From positions 1 to 12,813 of the forward strand of contig CAYYZY010000216.1 in assembly GCA_964475955.1 (NCBI GenBank): a DNA stretch of 12,813 nt. The letters are read 5' to 3'. The stretch comes from DATKZH01 sp964475955. GTDB lineage: Bacteria; Planctomycetota; Planctomycetia; Pirellulales; Thermoguttaceae. Position numbers and translations under genes: made by a program. Positions 1 through 5,261 of this stretch are shown here, piece by piece. Below the pieces are notes generated by a model, which was given only the letters and a program-made list of their open reading frames with translations, was not told the DNA's origin and ran no database searches. Within the stretch, counting starts at the first letter, position 1. Each line of letters begins with the position of its first letter.

Positions 1-2
1 TC

Positions 3-110
3 GTTGACCAAAAAAGGGGACGGCGGGGGGGCGTTGTGGAAGAACGGGAGTTGGTTGACCAAACACGGGCGGTGGGGGGGCCTCTGTGGAAAAACGGGCG
101 ATGGTTGACC
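3..110 (+). repeat. Degenerate 50/51-bp tandem repeat
   Basis: Two adjacent units (3-53, 51 bp; 54-103, 50 bp) both begin GTTGACCAAA and share a TGTGGAARAACGGG block near their ends. A third unit begins with the same GTTGACCAAA at 104 and then continues as coding sequence. The array is already in progress at the left edge and may extend further. The third copy holds the start region of the small gene at 101-364, where the block reads as V-E-K-R-A-M-V-D-Q. The unit-1 block would give V-E-E-R-E-L-V-D-Q but lies out of phase with it. The upstream units therefore look like decayed duplicates of the gene's own start region. Confidence 0.75.
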
Positions 111-364
111 AAAAGGCGGAGCGGGCCCTGGCCGTGATCGCGTCGCGTCCGGCGCTGTTTACCCGACAGGGGGCCGCGGTGGCCACCTGGCGGTGGTACC
201 GGGGGCGGAGGTTGGGGCCGTACTGGCGGTTGGCCTACCGGGAGGCAGGCCGGCAGTGCTCGGTCTACCTCCGCCGCACGGGGGAGGGCGTGTGGCGCGT
301 GCGAGGGGGTTTGGCCCGATTGCAGCGGGGATTGCGGAGCCGGCGCCCGGCGCGAACCCGTTGA
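101..364 (+). CDS. Small hypothetical protein, YRGRRLGPYWRLAYRE type
   Basis: This is an 87-residue basic protein from ATG 101; a GTG at 86 in the same frame would add five residues. The function is unknown. The central stretch G-A-A-V-A-T-W-R-x-Y-R-G-R-R-L-G-P-Y-W-R-L-A-Y-R-E (roughly residues 25-48), followed by a SVYLRR strand, resembles short proteins I remember as common in planctomycete genomes. Their pattern is a small beta-rich GPYW.L.YRE..R..S.YL unit, distantly like DUF6788-type proteins. After this the chain is Arg-rich and ends abruptly; family members often continue with a helical region, so this copy may be 3'-truncated. The start lies inside the third copy of a 50-bp tandem repeat. 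The stop codon overlaps the -35 element of the asd promoter. The assignment rests on pattern memory only. Confidence 0.55.
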   Translation: MVDQKAERALAVIASRPALFTRQGAAVATWRWYRGRRLGPYWRLAYREAGRQCSVYLRRTGEGVWRVRGGLARLQRGLRSRRPARTR

Positions 365-390
365 GCCTCCAACCCCTCCCGGGCTATAAT
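361..390 (+). promoter_or_regulatory. Sigma70-like promoter for asd
   Basis: TTGAGC (361-366, 4/6 to consensus) is followed by an 18-bp spacer and a perfect TATAAT (385-390). The predicted transcript start near 397 would give a leader of about 57 nt before the asd GTG. The -35 overlaps the stop codon of the preceding small gene. The downstream GG gives TATAATGG, a core shared with other candidate promoters in the window. Confidence 0.6.
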
Positions 391-441
391 GGTACGTTTA
401 TTCATCGGGAGACCGTCCTTCAGAGTATCCCCAGACCCCTC

Positions 442-446
442 GGGAG
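442..446 (+). promoter_or_regulatory. Ribosome binding site fixing the asd start
   Basis: GGGAG sits 7 nt before GTG 454. The asd frame is open upstream as far as 193, so this Shine-Dalgarno sequence, together with the conserved N-terminal GATGAVG motif, decides in favour of the GTG. Confidence 0.6.
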
Positions 447-453
447 ACGAAGC

Positions 454-1461
454 GTGTTCGATTCGATTGCGGTGGTGGGCGCGACCGGCGCGGTGGGCAC
501 GATCATTCGCGAGCTGTTAGCAGCCCGCGGGTTGCCTTTCAAGCAGATCAAGTTCGTGGCGTCCGCCCGGTCGGCCGGCAAGACGCTCCAGTTCGCCGGC
601 ACCTCGCACACGATCGAAGAGATGCGGCCCGAAGCGTTCGAGGGGGTCGAGCTGGCCATCAGCAGCACGCCCGACGACGTGGCCGGCGAGTTCATCCCCC
701 AGGCCGTCGAGCGGGGGTGCGTGGTCGTCGACGAGAGCGGCTACTGGCGCATGGACCCGAAGGTGCCGCTCGTCGTGCCCGAGGTCAACGCCGAGGCGGT
801 CAAGGGCCACCAGGGGATCATCGCCAGCCCCAACTGCTCGACCACGCAGATGGTCGTGGCCATGAAACCGCTGCACGACGCGGGCCGCATCCGCCGCGTC
901 GTGGTGAGCACCTACCAGGCCACCAGCGGCGCGGGCCTGGCCGGCACGCGCGATCTGGTCGGCGGCACCCGGGCGAAGCTGGCTGACGAGGACTACGAGC
1001 AGGAGGAATTCCCGTACCCGATCGCGTTCAACTGCATCCCGCAAATCGGGCGTCCGAAGCATCGGGGGTACACTTCGGAAGAGATGAAGATGGTCTACGA
1101 GACCTGGAAGATCTTCGACGACGACTCGATCCGGGTCTGCCCCACGTGCGTGCGCGTGCCGGTCTCCAACTGCCACAGCGAGAGCATCCTCGTCGAGACG
1201 GAGAAGAAGATCACCGTGGACCAGGCCCGCGAGCTGTTCGCCGCCACGCCGGGTATCGAGGTGATGGACGACCTGGAGAACAAGGTCTACCCCATGCCGA
1301 TCAACGGCGACCGTCGCGACGAGGTCTTCGTCGGCCGCATCCGCGAGGACCTCTCCTCGCCCAACGGCCTGACGTTCTGGTGCGTCAGCGACAACCTCCG
1401 CAAAGGCGCCGCCACCAACGCGGTGCAGATCGCGGAGTTGTTGTTGAAGAGTGGGGAGTAG
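454..1461 (+). CDS. asd: Aspartate-semialdehyde dehydrogenase
   Basis: This cytosolic enzyme reduces L-aspartyl-4-phosphate to aspartate semialdehyde with NADPH, the branch point to lysine/diaminopimelate, methionine and threonine. From GTG 454 it has 335 residues, normal for the family. The N-terminal Rossmann motif GATGAVG (residues 9-15) binds NADP. The catalytic cysteine is Cys128 in SPNCSTTQ. The C-terminal half holds ARG/His-type active-site sequence RVPVSNCHSES with His241. The start was chosen because GGGAG lies 7 nt upstream and because residues encoded between 193 and 453 have no family counterpart. It has its own TATAAT promoter. The last codons and the TAG stop are supplied by the heptamer array beginning at 1450. 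Confidence in the family is very high. Confidence 0.97.
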   Translation: MFDSIAVVGATGAVGTIIRELLAARGLPFKQIKFVASARSAGKTLQFAGTSHTIEEMRPEAFEGVELAISSTPDDVAGEFIPQAVERGCVVVDESGYWRMDPKVPLVVPEVNAEAVKGHQGIIASPNCSTTQMVVAMKPLHDAGRIRRVVVSTYQATSGAGLAGTRDLVGGTRAKLADEDYEQEEFPYPIAFNCIPQIGRPKHRGYTSEEMKMVYETWKIFDDDSIRVCPTCVRVPVSNCHSESILVETEKKITVDQARELFAATPGIEVMDDLENKVYPMPINGDRRDEVFVGRIREDLSSPNGLTFWCVSDNLRKGAATNAVQIAELLLKSGE

Positions 1462-1524
1462 GAAGTAGGGAGTAGGGAGTAGGGAGTAGGAAGTAGGGAG
1501 TAGGGAGTAGGGAGTGGGGAGTGG
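1450..1524 (+). repeat. Heptamer array, consensus AGTAGGG (G-rich on +)
   Basis: Ten consecutive 7-bp units plus a partial one: AGTGGGG, then AGTAGGG or AGTAGGA variants, ending in AGTGGGG. The array overlaps the last codons of asd and provides its TAG stop. Each unit with TAG places a stop in a new frame, because 7 is not a multiple of 3, so three units close all forward frames. The runs of GGG spaced by four bases also match the general G3-N1-7 quadruplex pattern on the coding strand. Confidence 0.95.
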
Positions 1525-1629
1525 CACCGCAGAATCGGCGTCGCATCCGGGCCGTGGGCGCGACCTTGCAGTCAACCCCGACACAGGGCTTCGGCTTCTC
1601 TTTTTCATAGCTACAAGCTGGCCGTTTCC

Positions 1630-1734
1630 TCATCCCTCACCACTCACAACTCACCACTCCCGGCTTCCTTCTCCCGACTCCCTACTCCCTACTCCCTTCT
1701 CCCGACTCCCTTCTCCCGACTCCCCTCTCCGAAC
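1630..1734 (+). repeat. Heptamer array, consensus TCCCKAC (C-rich on +)
   Basis: Fifteen contiguous 7-bp units: TCATCCC, TCACCAC, TCACAAC and TCACCAC, followed by TCCCGAC, TCCCTAC and TCCCTTC variants. The array ends three C residues before the truA ATG at 1738. It is the opposite-strand counterpart of the array at 1450-1524: 1677-1696 is perfectly complementary over 20 bases to 1468-1487. No Shine-Dalgarno sequence lies between it and truA. Confidence 0.93.
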
Positions 1735-1737
1735 CCC

Positions 1738-2556
1738 ATGCACTCGATCAAGCTCACGCTGGCCTACGACGGCACCCGTTACGCCGGCTGGCAGGTGCAG
1801 CGGCACGCGACGACCGTCCAGGAGGTGCTGGAGACGGTGATCGCCAAGATCACCGGCGAGCGCGTTCGCGTGATCGCCAGCGGGCGGACCGACGCGGGCG
1901 TGCACGCGCTCGGCCAGGTGGTCGGCTTCCGCACCGAGACGCACCTGTCGCCCGAGGTGCTCCGCCGGGCGCTGAACGCCGAGCTGCCCTGCGACGTCGC
2001 CGTGCTCCGCGCGGAAGAGGCCGGAGAGCATTTTCACCCCATACGCGACGCCGTGTGCAAACGCTACCGTTACGCGATCCACGACGGGCCGGTCCGCGAC
2101 GTGTTCCGCCGCCGCTACGCCTGGCACTATCCCCGGCGCCTCGACGAAGCCGCCATGGCCCGGGCCGCCGCCGCGCTGGTCGGCACCCACGACTTCCGCA
2201 GCTTCGAGAACTCCGGGGCCGAGCGCAAAGACAGCATCCGCACTGTTTACGCGCTGGAGGTCGAGCGGGGCGATGGGGGCGGATACCTGGTCGCCGGGCC
2301 GTGCCGGCCCGAGCCGCCGGGGCAGGGCAGGGGGGCCGGGCAAAACCTGATCACCATCGAAGTCGAGGCCGACGGGTTCCTGTACAACATGGTCCGGGCG
2401 ATCGTCGGCACGCTCGTCGAGGTCGGCCGCGGCGCCCGGCCCGAGGACTGGGTCGCCGAAGTCCTCGCCGCCCAGGACCGCCGCACCGCCGGCCCCACGG
2501 CCCCACCCCACGGCCTCTTTCTGGTCCACGTCGACTACGGAACGAATGATGAGTGA
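1738..2556 (+). CDS. truA: tRNA pseudouridine(38-40) synthase TruA
   Basis: TruA converts uridines 38, 39 and 40 in the tRNA anticodon stem-loop to pseudouridine. The 272 residues begin with the typical IKLTLAYDGTRYAGWQVQ. The catalytic aspartate is Asp52 in the GRTDAGVHA motif. Later family blocks are KRYRY (108-112), HDFRSFENSG (151-160), GFLYNMVRAIVGTLVEVG (213-230) and TAPPHGLFL (254-262). A Gly/Pro/Arg-rich insertion at about 186-202 separates two beta strands and contains one copy of the dispersed AGGGCAGGGG motif. ATG 1738 follows a C-rich heptamer array directly, with no Shine-Dalgarno sequence. The last residues (N-D-E) and the TGA come from the next heptamer array. It is probably co-transcribed with asd, since no separate promoter was seen. 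Confidence 0.97.
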   Translation: MHSIKLTLAYDGTRYAGWQVQRHATTVQEVLETVIAKITGERVRVIASGRTDAGVHALGQVVGFRTETHLSPEVLRRALNAELPCDVAVLRAEEAGEHFHPIRDAVCKRYRYAIHDGPVRDVFRRRYAWHYPRRLDEAAMARAAAALVGTHDFRSFENSGAERKDSIRTVYALEVERGDGGGYLVAGPCRPEPPGQGRGAGQNLITIEVEADGFLYNMVRAIVGTLVEVGRGARPEDWVAEVLAAQDRRTAGPTAPPHGLFLVHVDYGTNDE

Positions 2557-2635
2557 TGAATGATGAGTGATGAATGACGGATGATGAATGATGGATGATG
2601 GATGATGGATGATGGATGATGGATGATGGATGACG
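2545..2635 (+). repeat. Heptamer array, consensus RATGATG
   Basis: Thirteen contiguous 7-bp units: AATGATG and AGTGATG alternate at the left, and identical GATGATG units fill the right half, ending in GATGACG. It overlaps the 3' end of truA and supplies its TGA. It differs in sequence from the GGGAGTA-type arrays but keeps the period of exactly 7 and again carries a stop triplet in each unit. The near-identical right end suggests recent expansion by slippage. Confidence 0.95.
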
Positions 2636-2667
2636 GGTGCCGATCGGATTCGACCGGACCGTGACTT

Positions 2668-2732
2668 TCAACCCTAAACCCTCAACCCTCAACACTAAAC
2701 ACTCAACTCCCAACTCCCCACTCCCCACTCCC
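2668..2732 (+). repeat. Heptamer array, TMAACCC grading to CCCACTC
   Basis: Nine 7-bp units: TCAACCC, TAAACCC, TCAACCC, TCAACAC, TAAACAC, TCAACTC, CCAACTC, CCCACTC, CCCACTC. They are followed by CC and the glycosyltransferase ATG at 2733. The unit changes stepwise along the array, mostly by one or two bases per step, which reads like a record of unit turnover. The coding strand is pyrimidine-rich, and no Shine-Dalgarno sequence intervenes before the start codon. Confidence 0.92.
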
Positions 2733-3890
2733 ATGCGAATAGCCCACGTCATCACGCGGCTGATCCTCGGCGGTGCCCAGGAGAACACGGTGCTCACCTG
2801 CGAGGACCTGATCCGGGAGTACCACGACGACGTCCTCCTGGTGACCGGCCCCGCGCTGGGGCCCGAGGGCACGCTGATGGATCGGGCCAGGGCAGGGGAG
2901 GTGCCGATGGAAGTCGTGCCGGCCTTGCGCCGCAGCATTCATCCCGGGCGCGACCTGGCAAGCTACCATCGCATCAAGCGGATCCTGCGCGACTTCCAGC
3001 CCGAAGTCGTCCACACGCACAGCGCCAAGGCGGGCATCCTCGGGCGCATGGCCGCGCGCCGGCTGCGTGTGCCGGCCGTCGTGCACGGCGTGCACGGGGC
3101 GCCGTTTCATCCGTACCAGGGCAGGGGGGTGCGATGGTTTTACAGGGCGTGCGAACGCTGGGCCGCGCCGAAGTGCGACGCCTTCATCAGCGTGGCCGAC
3201 GCCATGACCGACCTGATGGTCGGCGCCCGCGTCGCCCCGCGCGAGAAGTTCACCACGATCTACAGCGGCATGGAGGTCGAGCCGTTCCTCCACTCCGCCG
3301 AGCATCGCGACCGGGTCCGCCGGGAGCTGGGCTACGCGCCCGAACACGTGGTGATCGGCAAGATCGCCCGGCTGTTCCACCTCAAGGGCCACCAGTACGT
3401 GATCCGCGCGGCCCGGCGGGTGGTCGACGCCGAGCCCAACGCCCGATTCCTGCTGGTCGGCGACGGCATCCTGGCGCCGCAGGTCCGCCGCCAGATCGCC
3501 GAGGCGGGGCTCGAAGGCCACTTCCAGCTCGCCGGACTCGTGCCGCCGGATCGCATCCCCGGCCTCATCGCGGCGATGGACGTGCTCGTCCACGCGAGCC
3601 TCCGCGAGGGGCTCGCCCGAACGCTGCCCCAGGCCCTGATCTCCGGCAAGCCGGTCGTGAGCTACGACGTCGACGGCGCCCGCGAGGTCTGCATCCCCGA
3701 CCAAACCGGCTTTCTCCTGCCCCCGAAGAGCGTGACGGAGTTGGCCGAAGCGCTGGTGCGTCTGGCCGGCGATGCGTCGCTCCGCGAGCGATTGGGCTCG
3801 GAGGGGCGCCGCCGCTTCACCGACGTGTTCCGCCACGAGCGGATGACCGCCCAGATCCGCGCGCTCTACCAGCGACTCCTGGCCGGGTGA
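2733..3890 (+). CDS. GT4-family glycosyltransferase
   Basis: This is a predicted cytosolic or membrane-associated retaining glycosyltransferase of the GT-B fold, 385 residues. The donor and acceptor are unknown; cell-envelope polysaccharide or lipid glycosylation is the usual role of the family. The N-terminal domain opens with MRIAHVITRLILGGAQENT (acceptor-side glycine loop, residues 10-16) and has VVHTHSAKAGILGR (92-105). The C-terminal donor-binding domain holds IGKIARLFHLKGH (208-220), FLLVGDG (239-245) and REGLARTLPQAL (291-302). The usual EX7E motif is E292-x7-Q300, so the second Glu is Gln. The ATG at 2733 was chosen because conserved sequence starts there; the open frame before it is heptamer repeat. 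No envelope gene cluster surrounds it, so the substrate cannot be inferred. Confidence 0.9.
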   Translation: MRIAHVITRLILGGAQENTVLTCEDLIREYHDDVLLVTGPALGPEGTLMDRARAGEVPMEVVPALRRSIHPGRDLASYHRIKRILRDFQPEVVHTHSAKAGILGRMAARRLRVPAVVHGVHGAPFHPYQGRGVRWFYRACERWAAPKCDAFISVADAMTDLMVGARVAPREKFTTIYSGMEVEPFLHSAEHRDRVRRELGYAPEHVVIGKIARLFHLKGHQYVIRAARRVVDAEPNARFLLVGDGILAPQVRRQIAEAGLEGHFQLAGLVPPDRIPGLIAAMDVLVHASLREGLARTLPQALISGKPVVSYDVDGAREVCIPDQTGFLLPPKSVTELAEALVRLAGDASLRERLGSEGRRRFTDVFRHERMTAQIRALYQRLLAG

Positions 3891-3948
3891 GGCGCCGATC
3901 GGCAAACGTGGCCCGTCGGGGAAGGGCAGGGGAGGGGGGACCGTCCAA

Positions 3949-3977
3949 TTGTGGGATTGGGCTCCCCTCGGTACACT
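3949..3977 (+). promoter_or_regulatory. Candidate promoter for the Ser/Thr kinase gene
   Basis: TTGTGG (3949-3954), a 17-bp spacer and TACACT (3972-3977) lie 69 bp before the kinase GTG. The octamer GGTACACT recurs at 3996-4003, giving a 26-bp spaced direct repeat that could be a second start point or a binding site. The match to consensus is modest. Confidence 0.4.
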
Positions 3978-4046
3978 GGAAACTGAGGGCACAAGGGTAC
4001 ACTCTCGGGGCCGAGACGGACCGAGACACCCCGTTCTCCCCTTCCC

Positions 4047-4958
4047 GTGACGGAGTCGACTCCCCCCGTGAGCAAGACCGCCCCCAGTTACATCGGCGAG
4101 TACCGCGTGCTGAAGCTCGTCTACGACGGCGAACAGAGCCGCGTCTGGCAGGCGTATCACGACGGGACCCGGCAGTTCGTGGGCATCAAGACCCTCACCG
4201 AGAAGCACCGGCGCAGTCGAGAGCACCTTGGGCAACTGAAACGGGAGTACGCCGTCGCCGCCAGCCTCGACCACCCCCGAATCCTCCGGATCTACGATTT
4301 CGCCACCGCGCGGGGCACGCCGTACGTGGCCATGGAGTGGTTCCCCGCCCGGAACATGAAGCGGCGCATCCATGAGGGCATCGATCAGATGGCCGACGTG
4401 CTGCCGAAAGTCATCCTCCAGGCGACCGAGGCCGTCGCCTACTTCAACGAGCAGGGATGGATCCACCGCGACATCAAGCCCGAAAACTTCCTCGTCGATG
4501 ATTCCGGCGACGTGAAGCTGATCGACTTCTCGCTCGCCCGGCGCAAACGAGGCCGCCTCGGCCGCCTCTTCGGCCAGCGCACCAAGGTGCAGGGCACGCG
4601 GAGCTACATGTCGCCCGAGCAGATCCGCAACCTGGCGCTCGACGAACGGGCCGACCTCTACAGCCTGGCCTGCACCCTCTTCCACCTGGTGGCCGGGAAC
4701 CCGCCCTTTGCGGGGGTCAGCACGCACGATCTCCTCAAGCGGCATCTCAAATCGCCGCCCCCCTCGCTGGAGGCCGCCAACCCCAACGTCACCCCTGCGT
4801 TCTCGGGGCTGATCCGGGCCTCCATGGCCAAGAACCCGGCCGATCGGCCCGAATCGGCCCGGGCCCTCTGGAAACAGCTCCGCGAGGTGCCGCTTTTCGT
4901 AGAGACCCCACAGCCCCCATCCCCCCAAGAAACGTCCGCCCGGAAGCAGCGGACCTGA
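4047..4958 (+). CDS. Ser/Thr protein kinase, soluble, DFS variant
   Basis: This eukaryotic-like Ser/Thr kinase of 303 residues is nearly all kinase domain, with no membrane segment or sensor domain, so it is probably cytosolic. VAIK-equivalent VGIK carries Lys48, and Glu67 is a likely helix-C partner. The catalytic loop HRDIKPEN has Asp142, Lys144 and Asn147. The metal-binding motif reads IDFSLA (Asp160), with Ser in place of the Gly of DFG. The activation segment has GTRSYMSPEQ and then DLYSLACTLFHLVAGNPPF. The glycine-rich loop is degenerate (VYDGEQSRVW). All catalytic residues are present, so activity is plausible. The C-terminal 20 residues are Pro/Ser-rich. The start is uncertain: GTG 4047 or GTG 4068, neither with a Shine-Dalgarno sequence. 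The target is unknown; the neighbouring genes look functionally unrelated. Confidence 0.9.
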   Translation: MTESTPPVSKTAPSYIGEYRVLKLVYDGEQSRVWQAYHDGTRQFVGIKTLTEKHRRSREHLGQLKREYAVAASLDHPRILRIYDFATARGTPYVAMEWFPARNMKRRIHEGIDQMADVLPKVILQATEAVAYFNEQGWIHRDIKPENFLVDDSGDVKLIDFSLARRKRGRLGRLFGQRTKVQGTRSYMSPEQIRNLALDERADLYSLACTLFHLVAGNPPFAGVSTHDLLKRHLKSPPPSLEAANPNVTPAFSGLIRASMAKNPADRPESARALWKQLREVPLFVETPQPPSPQETSARKQRT

Positions 4959-4994
4959 CCCCACCGCAAACGCAAAATCCGCCCGACTATGGGC

Positions 4995-5024
4995 TCGGCA
5001 GCCTTTCGGCCGACTAATTACAAT
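4995..5024 (+). promoter_or_regulatory. Candidate promoter for accA
   Basis: TCGGCA (4995-5000, 4/6), an 18-bp spacer and TACAAT (5019-5024, 5/6), followed by GG. The AT-rich AATTACAATGG stands out from its GC-rich surroundings. The implied leader of about 230 nt is long, so regulation in the leader is possible but no known riboswitch was recognised. Confidence 0.45.
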
Positions 5025-5250
5025 GGAACCCGCTCGGCACTCGGGGGGCGGAAAGCGGCGCGCCGAGTTGCTCAGTCGGTCACACGGTGTGCCCGGCCCG
5101 CTCCCCCGAAGGGCGTCACCACGGTCAGCCCGGCCGAGCGGCGAAGATCGGACTACAACGCGACGTGGCTTTGGCGTAAGCTCCCGCCCACGCGAACGAA
5201 ACCAGCCGGCTCCGGACTTCCTCTCCGGCCCGACCGGTCCCCAGCCCCGC

Positions 5251-5256
5251 AGAGGA
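5251..5256 (+). promoter_or_regulatory. Ribosome binding site fixing the accA start
   Basis: AGAGGA lies 5 nt before ATG 5262. It decides between this ATG and upstream in-frame starts such as 4989, because family similarity begins at MAGERKLSFERPIYELE. Confidence 0.65.
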
Positions 5257-5261
5257 CGAAC

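Larger units (their letters stand above)
4959..5261 (+). other. Non-coding stretch between kinase and accA
   Basis: These 303 bases lie between the kinase stop and the accA start. The accA frame stays open through most of it, but the translation (Arg/Pro-rich) resembles nothing and precedes the Shine-Dalgarno-linked ATG. A candidate promoter lies at 4995-5024, which would give accA an unusually long leader of about 230 nt. I see no rho-independent terminator after the kinase gene. Confidence 0.6.

Noticed and set aside
3..110. CRISPR-like repeats at the left edge
   Set aside because: The units are contiguous and divergent, with no unique spacers of constant length, and they merge into coding sequence.
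193..453. N-terminal extension of Asd by 87 codons
   Set aside because: It overlaps the preceding small gene and the promoter; GTG 454 has a good ribosome site and gives the normal family start.
517..1608. Long - strand frame over asd with LLPTPYS repeats
   Set aside because: The repeats are the translation of the heptamer array on its stop-free strand; the rest is antisense to asd.
2668..2732. Telomere-like GGGTTTA units on the - strand
   Set aside because: Only two units match exactly and they lie in a drifting heptamer series inside a normal gene row; the resemblance is coincidental.
4989..5261. N-terminal extension of AccA by 91 codons
   Set aside because: A Shine-Dalgarno sequence sits at 5251-5256 and family similarity starts at 5262; the extension is Arg/Pro-rich non-family sequence.
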